Assembly: GCA_019636495.1 (NCBI GenBank)
Contig: JAHBXL010000006.1
Location: 1-64,000, forward strand
Direction of reading: 5' to 3'
Length of the DNA stretch: 64,000 bases
From: Phycisphaeraceae bacterium
GTDB taxonomy: Bacteria; Planctomycetota; Phycisphaerae; Phycisphaerales; UBA1924
The notes under the pieces were generated by a model that saw only the letters and a program-made list of their open reading frames with translations, was not told the DNA's origin and made no database searches. The position numbers and the translations under genes are program-made. Positions 53,601 through 60,721 of this stretch are shown in pieces (positions within the stretch are counted from its first letter, which is position 1; each line of letters begins with the position of its first letter).

Positions 53601-55062
53601 GCGCGGTGCGCAGCACATCGTCGATCGCGGCGGCGATGTCGCCGGGCTGGGCCGAAGGGTCGCCGGCGCCCGTCGGAACGCACGCATTGGCCAGTTGCAC
53701 CGCGAACGCGGCGGCGCGTGTCCAGCCGCGCTCGCGCCAGGAATCGGCGGTCCGGCGAATCGTGCCGACGCCGCGCCACTCGCCGCCGAGCGCGGCCGCA
53801 AGACTGTTGATGGACTCGAGCAACGCGCGCGAACGCTCGACACTCGCATCGCTGCGCGCTCGCGTCGTGGGAATCGACCCGAGCGTGGTCAGATCCGCCC
53901 CGGCCTCCACGCCGGCCAGCGACCACGGGTCGGCCCCCTTGATGCGCGTCAGCGCGTGGGGCTCGAGGATTTGCGCCAGTTCCGAATCGGTTGCCGCGTA
54001 CCACGCGCGGCGGGTGCGGTGCCCCTCGATGGCGGCCGGGGGGCGCTGATCCAGACGCGTGAGCAGCGGACCGTACCACGCGCGGTAGGCGTTGCACAGA
54101 TCGCGCCACTGCGCCGCCGCGGCGTCGTTCCACAGGGTCTCGGGCAACGGCACGGCCTGGCGCTGCCGGGCGATCTCCGCCACTGCATAGACACCCAGGC
54201 CGCCGGCGACGAGCGCGACCGCCGCGGCGGCGACGATCAACGGGCCGCGGGCCCGGCGCAGTCGCCGCAGAGTACCAATTCGCTCGGCCAGTTCGTCCAG
54301 GTGCGGGCGTGACGATGCACCGGATGGATCAAGCAGTTGCTCGCACAGTTCGCGCCAGCCGGCGCCTGCCTTGCCGAGCCTGTCCCACTCGGGCCCGGCC
54401 GCAAGCGGCAACTGCCCGCGGAACGGCTCGTGCAGCACCAGCAGGTGGATGATCCGGCCCACCGCCTGCAGGTCCTGGTCAAAGGATGTGTCGGCATCTA
54501 GTTCGGCCTCGGTGGCGGGATCGGCCAGGGCGATGCGCGGGGGGCGCGAAGCGGCCTTGGAACTCGCAGGCTGGCCGGGTGTTCCCGAGATCAGCAGGAC
54601 ATTGCTCGGCGCCAGCCGCCCGTGCGGGCGTGCGCCGCCCTTGGACGTGCCGATCTGCCGCAGCCCGGCGATGACGCCTTCGACCAACCCGGCCAGCGCG
54701 CGGGCATCGAGTTGCGAGCGCGTGCTGACGAATCGCTCGACGGTGCCGCGGGTCGCGAGGTCGGTGACCATGAACGCGCCGAGGTCGGGTGCGGCGGACT
54801 CGCCGACCTCGTAGACCTGAGCCCAGCGCGACTCGGCCAGCGGCGCGGCCTGCGCCGCACGCTGCTGTGCGCGGGCACGCTCGACGAACGCGCGGACCGC
54901 CGCCACCGCTCGCGCCTCGCCAAGCAGCGCGACATCCGGCGCGCAGGTACGCACCGCGAACACCGGCTCGTCGTCCGTGCCCACGCGCCGCGCCGACCAC
55001 ACGGCGCCCAGCGCGCCGCGGTGCAGTTCGGTCACCGTCTCGTACCCGCCGTAAATCGGCAT
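50677..55062 (-). CDS. Pseudokinase-TM-FGE-fold protein (PpkA/TagR-like fusion)
   Basis: A 1461-residue single-chain protein. Residues about 6-265 follow the Ser/Thr kinase plan, but key residues are gone: the Lys strand reads VFAVRTC (K to R at 38), the HRDLKPxN loop reads HGRLAPSN (147-154), and DFG reads DPA (about 181). Residues 274-294 are a membrane helix (GPLIVAAAAVALVAGGLGVY). A helical Ala/Arg-rich periplasmic arm of about 750 residues follows, and the end is an FGE-fold domain (EVSVGQFAQMAG, LAGCRVPTSDEWRAAM, HLIGNVAEFVFD, EGFADVGFRLAF) lacking the catalytic Cys pair. PpkA (kinase) and TagR (FGE fold) are separate proteins in Pseudomonas type VI regulation; here both lie in one chain. 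It starts 36 bp after the TssJ-like gene. Confidence 0.7.
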   Translation of the reverse strand: MPIYGGYETVTELHRGALGAVWSARRVGTDDEPVFAVRTCAPDVALLGEARAVAAVRAFVERARAQQRAAQAAPLAESRWAQVYEVGESAAPDLGAFMVTDLATRGTVERFVSTRSQLDARALAGLVEGVIAGLRQIGTSKGGARPHGRLAPSNVLLISGTPGQPASSKAASRPPRIALADPATEAELDADTSFDQDLQAVGRIIHLLVLHEPFRGQLPLAAGPEWDRLGKAGAGWRELCEQLLDPSGASSRPHLDELAERIGTLRRLRRARGPLIVAAAAVALVAGGLGVYAVAEIARQRQAVPLPETLWNDAAAAQWRDLCNAYRAWYGPLLTRLDQRPPAAIEGHRTRRAWYAATDSELAQILEPHALTRIKGADPWSLAGVEAGADLTTLGSIPTTRARSDASVERSRALLESINSLAAALGGEWRGVGTIRRTADSWRERGWTRAAAFAVQLANACVPTGAGDPSAQPGDIAAAIDDVLRTAPTIERIETKWSQLAAASTELGGFVDPVVKGFPTALAAMLNPEAASDASPPSRQDLAGVEKALDNAADLASRLRTFIREEWDKTDLDSFRSSDRYARLVAAPRTRQSLEDWLFEARGHARLDPALDPRNAAGGWDDTALLAGIDRAAAALAAPPINEPIDASEASRISAVRASAASIAPSRLEWNRRHRERIETETAKVRRDVAAIQSLLDSRVAARREALATTAEQVREQLRARTVISADSDALNAAWVVGRDALLQRFAALEFNELREAVRALEAELEFAVRAFGPGLPEDDLAGRIARPPGTRASPWAVRVASFAAAERERALAGALAQAGEAGGPSFRPTIERAAAAFSAGLDALAGTVSRLETVQRRLDLGDAFIDHGHTGADPARLAEALALADQLAQTAPIAAEALGELRQRLSALKQIAAEDDAGALVARIRDARPDRPEAAVAAWERLASDAIGWPRDSQDLASGAAVRDSLGRVAQSIADSARSAELSDAFTSQLAARWVALASRASDVAALEAAATAAPDFGVRIEALPARLRYNLALQTARRSLARAGSDDEATRAAAAAFIAGTRGLAGLPTSATERIAALAQLIDGAEPETPAIDPLTLGPGAAGWRGEADAAGLLIFTSGNARLEFVRLEIQRAAETVPVYFGVAEVSVGQFAQMAGHARKVDELRQTLAPFDPATATWVGPRAWTWNATGSIVHGPLWLRLDANVTPQRPAYAPTLVRAGDPRRIREEAGGEPTADHPIQQISPAAAVLAARLAGCRVPTSDEWRAAMATLPPDVPLSSWNLRDATFAAQRAHVAAMQAQVVNKASFAWPDSGALLPESPRVPEGERATAHAFDDGILWFAPVNADSRHDVRHLIGNVAEFVFDQPDLLDGCAPTAAAVHAALGRAPDALAAIGGSALSPPEVAPDARMPVDLLFSSEGFADVGFRLAFTARGTRPPRESLAAKALRILAPDTFLFDAR

Positions 55063-55098
55063 GCTCGCTCCGCGCCCCGCGACTCCGCGGGGCGAGAC

Positions 55099-55629
55099 TC
55101 ACTCCGCCCGCATCGCGGCAGGCTCGGAAGGACTGGGAATCAGAAACACCACCCCGTCGCGCCGGATCTCAATCACGTACGGCGCATCGTCGGCCCATTC
55201 GCTCGCGTGCATCAGCACCGCCAGTCGGCGCGGATCATCGGCCCCCGGGCGGTCCGGCAGTCCGCCCGGCAGGTTGGCCACGACGTACAGCCACTTTGCA
55301 CCGGCCCTGCGCCACGCCGCCCACGCCCGGTCATCGGGCGCGATGCGAAGCGGCTCCGCGCGCTCTGCCGCGAAACGCACCGAAACCACTCGCTCGCCCA
55401 TCGCGCCGCGCAACGTCGCACCGGGACGCCAGTACTCGGATATGGATGCGGCATCCCACCGCCGACGCTCGGCATCGCTCAGGCCGATCACGTCGACCAT
55501 GATCGTCGGGCGCGATGCCGATGCCATCAGTGCATCGTCGAGACGCACGACGATCTCGCGTCCGGGAGCCGATGCGCACCCGGGCAGAACCGCCGCGGCA
55601 AGCAGGATGAAGATCAGCAGACGGCACAT
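55099..55629 (-). CDS. TssJ-like outer-membrane lipoprotein
   Basis: A 176-residue lipoprotein with signal peptide MCRLLIFILLAAAVLPGC (lipobox LPGC). The mature domain of about 150 residues has a strand-rich plan: RPTIMVDVIGLSDAERRRWD, then AASISEYWRPGATLRGAMGE, RVVSVRFAAER, and GAKWLYVVANLPG. Its order and spacing resemble TssJ, the transthyretin-like lipoprotein that binds TssM in the outer membrane (x-V-x-IYxL, a helix with F/W-x-x-x-D, a later A-x-W...VVA). Sequence identity to known TssJ is evidently low. It precedes the pseudokinase gene by 36 bp, on the same strand as the tssL-tssM unit. If right, the full TssJLM trio is present. Confidence 0.5.
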   Translation of the reverse strand: MCRLLIFILLAAAVLPGCASAPGREIVVRLDDALMASASRPTIMVDVIGLSDAERRRWDAASISEYWRPGATLRGAMGERVVSVRFAAERAEPLRIAPDDRAWAAWRRAGAKWLYVVANLPGGLPDRPGADDPRRLAVLMHASEWADDAPYVIEIRRDGVVFLIPSPSEPAAMRAE

Positions 55630-55749
55630 GGTGTGGATTCCGGTACGTGGTGGCGGAGCGCAGTTTATCCGATCCGAGGCGACGGGCGGGGTCGGTGATA
55701 CAGTGCGGCCTCGCCGCGGCGGCATGGCACGCCCGGCAAGGAGCAAGGT

Positions 55750-56787
55750 ATGAACCGGATCCTGCTGGTCGGGCTCGGGCCGCTTGGGCAGTTTGTCGCC
55801 AACGATGCCTCCCGGCGCGGCGTCGCACGTGTCGTCGCGGCGGTGGACATCGACCCCGCGCTCGCGGGCAAGACCTTGGCTGACGTGGTGCCGGAGTTTG
55901 GGTTGGGGGCCGGGGGAGTTGAACAGCCGGCACGGAGTGCCGGCCCACCGAGCATCCAGAAGTCGATCGACGACGTGCAGAACTGGGGCGAGATCGACTG
56001 CGCCGTGGTGACGACTTCATCGGACCTGGCGAGGTGCGCGCCGACATTTCGCGAGTTGCTCCTGCGCGGCGTGAGCATCGTCAGCACCTGCGAGGAGCTG
56101 ATCTTTCCGTGGCTGCGGCACAAGGCCCTGGCCGAGGAACTGCACGCGATGGCCGTCGAGCACGGGGCCAGGCTGATCGGCACCGGCGTGAACCCCGGCT
56201 TCATGATGGATGCGCTGCCGGTCGCGGCGACGGCGGTGTGCAAGAGCGTGCGCGCTGTGAAGTGCTGGCGCATCCAGGATGCCACGACTCGGCGGATTCC
56301 GTTTCAGAAGAAGATCGGCGCGACGCTCGATGAGGCGGGCTTTGCCGCGCGGGTGAAGGATGGGTCGCTGCGGCACGTGGGCCTCGGCGAGTCGCTGCAC
56401 TTCATCTCGCACTACCTAGGGCTGGGCGTGGTGAAGTGGGAGGAGACGATCGCGCCGGTGAAGGCGGAGCGGGACATGGGGTGCGGGCTGGGCACCATTC
56501 GCGCTGGGTGCGCCGCGGGCGTGCGGCAGACGGCGCACGGCTGGAACGCCGCGGGCGAGGAAGTGATCACGATGGAGTTTCAGGCCGCGATCGGACAGAG
56601 CGAGCCGCACGACCGCGTGCTGCTCGAGGGCGAGCCGCGGATCGACCTGCGGATCGAGGGCGGTGTGCACGGCGATGTGGCGACCAGCGCGATCACGCTG
56701 AACGCGATCGATTCGTTGCTGGCCGCCGCGCCGGGGCTGCACACGATGGCGACGGTGCCCGTCGTGCGGTGCAGCGCACGGAAATAG
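55750..56787 (+). CDS. DapB-like / 2,4-diaminopentanoate dehydrogenase-family oxidoreductase
   Basis: A 345-residue NAD(P)-dependent enzyme. It opens with a Rossmann fold (MNRILLVGLGPLGQFVANDA) and continues with VVAAVDIDPALAG, DCAVVTTSSDLARCAPTFRE, and GARLIGTGVNPGFMMDALPV. The C-terminal catalytic domain shows LGESLHFISHYLGLG. The DapB relatives with this plan include 2,4-diaminopentanoate dehydrogenase. Around residues 58-68 (VEQPARSAGPP) a copy of an interspersed palindromic repeat is read in frame, lengthening a loop between two strands. Substrate is unknown. It is divergent from the TssJ-like gene. Confidence 0.7.
   Translation: MNRILLVGLGPLGQFVANDASRRGVARVVAAVDIDPALAGKTLADVVPEFGLGAGGVEQPARSAGPPSIQKSIDDVQNWGEIDCAVVTTSSDLARCAPTFRELLLRGVSIVSTCEELIFPWLRHKALAEELHAMAVEHGARLIGTGVNPGFMMDALPVAATAVCKSVRAVKCWRIQDATTRRIPFQKKIGATLDEAGFAARVKDGSLRHVGLGESLHFISHYLGLGVVKWEETIAPVKAERDMGCGLGTIRAGCAAGVRQTAHGWNAAGEEVITMEFQAAIGQSEPHDRVLLEGEPRIDLRIEGGVHGDVATSAITLNAIDSLLAAAPGLHTMATVPVVRCSARK
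55924..55950 (+). repeat. Interspersed palindromic repeat inside a coding gene
   Basis: The core AGCCGGCACGGAGT then CCGGCCCACC found twice at 20832-20892 recurs here, complete with its CCGGCAC and GTGCCGG arms. It is read in frame as part of the DapB-like protein, adding about ten residues (QPARSAGPPS). Confidence 0.7.
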
Positions 56788-56789
56788 CC

Positions 56790-56885
56790 AAATCGCAAAT
56801 AGCCAAAGGGCCAAAGCGGGAGAGCGCGCGTGGGCCCCCTTCTGATCTGGCCATGTGGCCATTTGCTATCTGGCCATTTGGCCTT
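56790..56885. terminator. Possible bidirectional terminator between convergent genes
   Basis: Two AAATAGCCAAA-type units on the left (56794 and 56805) face GGCCATTTGCTATCTGGCC and GGCCATTTGGCC on the right, forming imperfect inverted repeats around the convergent ends of the DapB-like and amidase genes. There is no long T-run, so this is weak evidence for termination and it may simply be a repeat. Confidence 0.3.
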
Positions 56886-57954
56886 TCGCCCCGCTCACCA
56901 CCCGCTCCCAATCGAACGCCGGGCCGGGGTCGATCTTGTTCTTCTGCATGTGGAAGTGCCCGAGCAGGCCGCGGTAGTCGGCGAGTCGCTCCTCGGGCAG
57001 CGTGTCGGTGATGAGTTTGCCCTCGGCATCGCGCGGGTGGTCGCAGGGCATGTTGGGGAAGATCTTGCACAGCGCGGCGGTGAGTCTGATCAGCGAGTCG
57101 TACTGCTCGGGCGTGAGGTCGAACATGATGAGTTCTGTACCCTGGATTGTGCCGCGGACGGGATGGTTGCGCGCCGGACGGCCGACAAAGTCCGGCGTGC
57201 GCACACCGCCATCACCGAGGGCCTCGGGCAACGTGATGCGCGGGCCGTGCTCATCAAACGCGTACCAGCGTTGCAGGATCGGCGGCAGCGCTGCCGCGTG
57301 ACTCGCTTCGGCGGCGCTGTCGCGCGCTTCGCCCTCCCCCCGGCCCCCTCCCTCTGGGAGGGGGGGCGGATAGGCGCCGATGTTGGCGATCTCGATGCCG
57401 ATGGCGCGGTCGTTGCTCGTGGTCGCGTGCCACGCACGCTCCTTGAGGTCGAGCGTCTGGTAGATCGTGCCATCGATATCGAGCATGAAGTGCACCGACA
57501 GGCCGCGGAGATCGTGCAGCACGCGGAAGCACTGGCGCGAGGTGCCGCAGACATCGTAATGAATGACGAACTGATCGACGACGCGCTGGAGCGTGGGGAG
57601 GTCCCACCCGCCGCCGCGGATGCGCTCGAAGTCGTCGAGCGTCAGCGGGCCCGCGCCGTGCTCATTGAGTTTGCCCGCAAAGCGAACGCCGTAGCGCGCG
57701 GGCGTCTCGGGGCCGCGGCCCGCCGCGGCGGGCGGCGACCACGCGGCATCCTTCCACGGCACAAACCGCCGCTCGGTGCGATAGGCGTCGTAGCCGCCGG
57801 GATCGGTCCACAGCACGACGGGCGCGCCCGTGTGGAAGAGGCGGCCGCAGACCATGATCTCGTCGCCGCGGCGGGGGCTCTCGGCGCCGGGGCGCGTCGC
57901 GCAGGCGGGGAGCATGGCGAGAGCGAGGAACAGGATGATGGTGAGTGGGCGCAT
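56866..57954 (-). CDS. N-acetylmuramoyl-L-alanine amidase lipoprotein
   Basis: A 362-residue lipoprotein (MRPLTIILFLALAMLPAC) with an Amidase_2/PGRP-type zinc domain. Zinc ligands are the His of FVIHYDVCG, a His in ERAWHATTSN and, near the C-terminus, the motif GHFHMQKNKIDPGPAFDW holding His and Asp. The family cuts the bond between muramic acid and the stem peptide. A low-complexity insert (PPPLPEGGGRGEGEA) around residue 235 lengthens a loop. Its product would feed MurNAc recycling by MurQ, encoded about 2.5 kb away. It converges with the DapB-like gene. Confidence 0.85.
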   Translation of the reverse strand: MRPLTIILFLALAMLPACATRPGAESPRRGDEIMVCGRLFHTGAPVVLWTDPGGYDAYRTERRFVPWKDAAWSPPAAAGRGPETPARYGVRFAGKLNEHGAGPLTLDDFERIRGGGWDLPTLQRVVDQFVIHYDVCGTSRQCFRVLHDLRGLSVHFMLDIDGTIYQTLDLKERAWHATTSNDRAIGIEIANIGAYPPPLPEGGGRGEGEARDSAAEASHAAALPPILQRWYAFDEHGPRITLPEALGDGGVRTPDFVGRPARNHPVRGTIQGTELIMFDLTPEQYDSLIRLTAALCKIFPNMPCDHPRDAEGKLITDTLPEERLADYRGLLGHFHMQKNKIDPGPAFDWERVVSGAKGQMAR

Positions 57955-58046
57955 GGGGAAGAGGAACTCAGAGGAGCGGAGAGAGCAGAGAACAGCAGAG
58001 GGGAGAAGGCGGGGCCAGGAAGTGGCCAGTTTGTTCACAGGTTACA

Positions 58047-58565
58047 ATGAGCGCTATGAGGCGGGTGCGACCAGTCTGGGCGGTTGTCGCCGCGGCGAGC
58101 GCGGCGGTGATTGTGGCGAGTGTGGTGGGGAGTGTGGCGACGGGAATGGGGTGGTCGTGGTCGTGGACACAGACCGGCGGCGGATCGGTGCGCGGCGTGG
58201 CGGTCGCTCGCGGCGGGCTGCACTGGCACGATTCTTCCGCCGTGCCGATGCTCGGCGGCATCCCGATCATCGGGAGGTTCTTCACGCTGCACATCGAGTC
58301 GCCCGGATGGTGGTTTCGGATTCGCGCTTCGAAGCAGCAACGCGAGTTCGTGGTGCCGATGTGGTCAATTGGACTCGCCGCGGCAGCCGTAGGCGTGGTC
58401 GCGTGGCGGCGCTCGCGGCGGGAGACGCCGGGGTTCTGTGCGCGATGCGGGTATGACCTGGCTGGGCTGCTCGCGGGCGTGTGTCCTGAGTGTGGGACAG
58501 CGTCCCAGGCTGGTGCCTTGGCGGAACCCCCGCGGTCACGCGGGGGCGCGCCCGGAGAATCATGA
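58047..58565 (+). CDS. Membrane protein with C-terminal zinc ribbon
   Basis: A 172-residue protein of unknown function. It has two hydrophobic helices (VWAVVAAASAAVIVASVVG and WSIGLAAAAVGVVAW) and ends in a zinc ribbon CARCGYDLAGLLAGVCPEC. The last 15 residues (LAEPPRSRGGAPGES) are encoded by a REP palindrome at 58521-58552, so the natural stop has been replaced or moved by the repeat. The same ribbon type occurs in FeoB and in the protein at 60308. The start at 58047 or 58056 follows a leader without a clear SD. Confidence 0.6.
   Translation: MSAMRRVRPVWAVVAAASAAVIVASVVGSVATGMGWSWSWTQTGGGSVRGVAVARGGLHWHDSSAVPMLGGIPIIGRFFTLHIESPGWWFRIRASKQQREFVVPMWSIGLAAAAVGVVAWRRSRRETPGFCARCGYDLAGLLAGVCPECGTASQAGALAEPPRSRGGAPGES
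58521..58552 (+). repeat. REP palindrome, copy 1
   Basis: A 32-bp unit starting GCGGAACC with a perfect stem CCCCCGCG-GTCA-CGCGGGGG and ending GCGCGCC. Copies 2 and 3, on the other side of the RAYT gene, are its inverted form. It lies within the coding end of the zinc-ribbon membrane protein. Confidence 0.85.
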
Positions 58566-58614
58566 CTCGCGGCTGCCGCGGCAAAGCCAAATGCGTCCGC
58601 GATAGACTCAGACT

Positions 58615-59130
58615 GTGGGACAGTCGCGTGACCAACGACCAGATACCGAGACTCAGCGAACCAACTGGCCGCTGGCATACTTCATCACGTTTCGGACGTA
58701 CGGAACATGGCTGCATGGTGATGATCGCGGCGCTATCGATCGCAAACACAACCGACCGGGAGACCCGATTGTTCAGCATGTGCCGTCGCTGCTCGCGCGG
58801 CGAGAGGCCTCGCTGCGGCAAGAGCCGCTGATACTCACGGTGCAGCAGCGAGCATGTGCGGATCAAGCCATGCTGGAAGCATGCCGGATCCGGGGCTGGA
58901 CGATCCACGCACTGAATGTTCGCACCAATCATGTGCACATCGTCGTTACTGGGCAGGTTGAGCCCGGGCGGGTTTTGGGAGACCTGAAGCGCTGGTCCAC
59001 GCGCGGCCTGCGGGAGAGCGAACTGGTGAACGCCGATCGCCTGGTGTGGGCTGAAGATGGGAGCAAGCAGTGGCTCTGGGATGCGAAGGCGGTGGCGGAT
59101 GCGATTGAGTACACCATGAACGGGCAGTAG
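58615..59130 (+). CDS. REP-associated tyrosine transposase (RAYT, IS200-like)
   Basis: A 171-residue Y1 transposase. It begins (after a GTG start) with LAYFITFRTYGTWLHGDDRG, and has the HUH motif in VRTNHVHIVV and the Tyr in DAIEYTMNGQ with WAEDGSKQWLWDAK before it. RAYTs nick and paste single-stranded REP sequences; the gene is flanked by REP palindromes in opposite orientations (58521, 59179, 59283), the classical REPtron layout. All key residues are present. The gene stands alone between a membrane protein and MurQ, on the same strand. Confidence 0.88.
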   Translation: MGQSRDQRPDTETQRTNWPLAYFITFRTYGTWLHGDDRGAIDRKHNRPGDPIVQHVPSLLARREASLRQEPLILTVQQRACADQAMLEACRIRGWTIHALNVRTNHVHIVVTGQVEPGRVLGDLKRWSTRGLRESELVNADRLVWAEDGSKQWLWDAKAVADAIEYTMNGQ

Positions 59131-59178
59131 CGCGTGCGCGGGCGGGGAACATGAGGCAGCCGTAACACCGTGCTTTCG

Positions 59179-59218
59179 GCGCGCCCCCGCCCCCCCACTG
59201 ACCGCGGGGGTTCCGCCA
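59179..59218 (-). repeat. REP palindrome, copy 2
   Basis: An inverted copy of the REP unit at 58521, starting GGCGCGCCCCCGC and ending GGGGGTTCCGCCA. It has extra C residues in the loop, making a less perfect stem. It lies between the RAYT and murQ. Confidence 0.8.
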
Positions 59219-59282
59219 GAGCATGACACACTGAAGGCGAACGCGGAGTGGGAATGTGAACCTGCCGCAACACCACGCGAAC

Positions 59283-59316
59283 GGCGCGCCCCCGCTTGAC
59301 CGCGGGGGTTCCGCCA
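59283..59316 (-). repeat. REP palindrome, copy 3
   Basis: An inverted copy, one base different from copy 1 in the stem (CCCCCGC-TTGACC-GCGGGGG), flanked by GGCGCGC and GTTCCGCCA. It lies 25 bases ahead of murQ, so it may act on its leader. Confidence 0.85.
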
Positions 59317-59340
59317 AGGCAGAGGTAGTACCCTTGGCAC

Positions 59341-60258
59341 ATGGCCCCCACTCCCCCCGATCGCGCGCACATTCTCACCGAGCAGCGGAACCCGCGCACC
59401 ATGCGCCTGCACGAACTGTCGGTGCGCGAGTGCGTGGACGTGATCGGCGACGAAGACGCGGCGGTGTTCGAGGCCGTGCGCGCTGCGCGCCCAGCGCTCG
59501 CGGCGTTCATCGAAGCCGCGGAGCCGGGGTTCGTGTCCGGCGGACGGTTGATCTATCTCGGCGCGGGGACAAGCGGTCGGCTGGGCGTGCTGGATGCCTC
59601 GGAGTGCCCGCCGACGTTCTGCACGCCTCCCGAGCGTGTGATCGGGATCATCGCGGGCGGGGATGCCGCGCTGCGGAAATCGAGCGAAGGGAAAGAAGAT
59701 GACCCCGAGGGCGCGCGGGCGGAACTGGCCGCGCTGAACCTCACCTCGCGCGATTCGGTGCTGGGGATCGCCGCGGGAGGTACGACGCCGTATGTGCTGG
59801 GCGCGCTGGAGATCGCCAAGCAGTATGCGCCGGGATGCGTGACGGGCCTGCTTGCGTGCACGCCGCTGCCGGCGCGGCCCGCCGCGGCGGCGCATGTGAT
59901 CGTGATCGCGACCGGGCCCGAGGCGTTGACGGGCTCGACGCGGATGAAGTCGGGCACGGCGACCAAACTCGCGCTCAACACGATCTCGACGACGCTGATG
60001 ATCCGCGCGGGGAAGGTCTATGAGAACCTGATGGTGGACATGCGCGCGACGAACGCCAAACTGCGCGACCGCGCAGCGCGGATTGTCTCGACACTGACCG
60101 GGTTGTCGCGCGAGGGGTCGTTTGCGCTGCTGGATCGCGCGGGCGGGAGCGTGAAGACCGCCGTCGTCATGCAGCGCAGGGCTGTGGATGTCGCCGCGGC
60201 GGAGAAGATGCTGGCGGAGGCGGGCGGACGGCTGGAGCGGGCTTTGGCGGGAGCCTAA
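59341..60258 (+). CDS. murQ: N-acetylmuramic acid 6-phosphate etherase
   Basis: A 305-residue SIS-domain enzyme that splits MurNAc 6-phosphate into GlcNAc 6-phosphate and D-lactate in cell-wall recycling. Motifs: YLGAGTSGRLGVLDASECPP (about residues 77-96), with the catalytic Glu, and GSTRMKSGTATKLALNTIS in the second part. Length matches the family. The presence of this gene and an amidase nearby implies peptidoglycan turnover. No SD is apparent; a REP palindrome lies just upstream. It ends the RAYT-REP region. Confidence 0.95.
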   Translation: MAPTPPDRAHILTEQRNPRTMRLHELSVRECVDVIGDEDAAVFEAVRAARPALAAFIEAAEPGFVSGGRLIYLGAGTSGRLGVLDASECPPTFCTPPERVIGIIAGGDAALRKSSEGKEDDPEGARAELAALNLTSRDSVLGIAAGGTTPYVLGALEIAKQYAPGCVTGLLACTPLPARPAAAAHVIVIATGPEALTGSTRMKSGTATKLALNTISTTLMIRAGKVYENLMVDMRATNAKLRDRAARIVSTLTGLSREGSFALLDRAGGSVKTAVVMQRRAVDVAAAEKMLAEAGGRLERALAGA

Positions 60259-60307
60259 GGCGGTCCACAGAGGGCACAGCGAGGGACACAGCGGGCACGG
60301 AGAAACG

Positions 60308-60721
60308 CTAGCCCGGGGGCTGCGGCGGCCAGTTGCGCGTTCCGAGATACACACCCCACGCCTTGCTCAGAACGTCCGCTTCGTACGGGCTTCCGCACTC
60401 AGGACAGTTGCCGGCCGTGGGGCCGCGCGACAGGTCGTAGAGACAGTTGGGGCAAAGGCTATTGCTCGTCGCTTCAAGTCTTGCGCGGAGTCTCCGCTCT
60501 GCTCGTGCGGGCAGGAGAACCGCTGCAAGAAACATCAGGAGGGCTGGTGCGAATGAAACGAACGCCGCCGTACTCTGACCCAGAAACTGGATTCTTCGCC
60601 CCAACACGAACGGCAAAACGAAGCAGAACAAGAATGTCGGTACGACGGTGACGACCCAACGGTTATTGCTCCGCTGGACCGCCCGCGGCAGTTCGGGGGA
60701 CTTGTACACGTGCGGTCGCAT
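60308..60721 (-). CDS. Membrane protein with zinc ribbon
   Basis: A 137-residue protein with two hydrophobic helices (VVTVVPTFLFCFVLPFVLG and FVSFAPALLMFLAAVLL), a short basic stretch (RAERRLRARL) and a C-terminal zinc ribbon CPNCLYDLSRGPTAGNCPEC. The Cys pairs match the spacing seen in FeoB and in the protein at 58047. Function unknown. The start is set at MRPHVYKSP; the frame upstream has an unlikely composition. It lies 51 bp beyond murQ on the opposite strand. Confidence 0.6.
   Translation of the reverse strand: MRPHVYKSPELPRAVQRSNNRWVVTVVPTFLFCFVLPFVLGRRIQFLGQSTAAFVSFAPALLMFLAAVLLPARAERRLRARLEATSNSLCPNCLYDLSRGPTAGNCPECGSPYEADVLSKAWGVYLGTRNWPPQPPG

Noticed and set aside
55063..55098. A separate small gene between the pseudokinase and the TssJ-like gene
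   Set aside because: Only 36 bases; it is simply an intergenic spacer.
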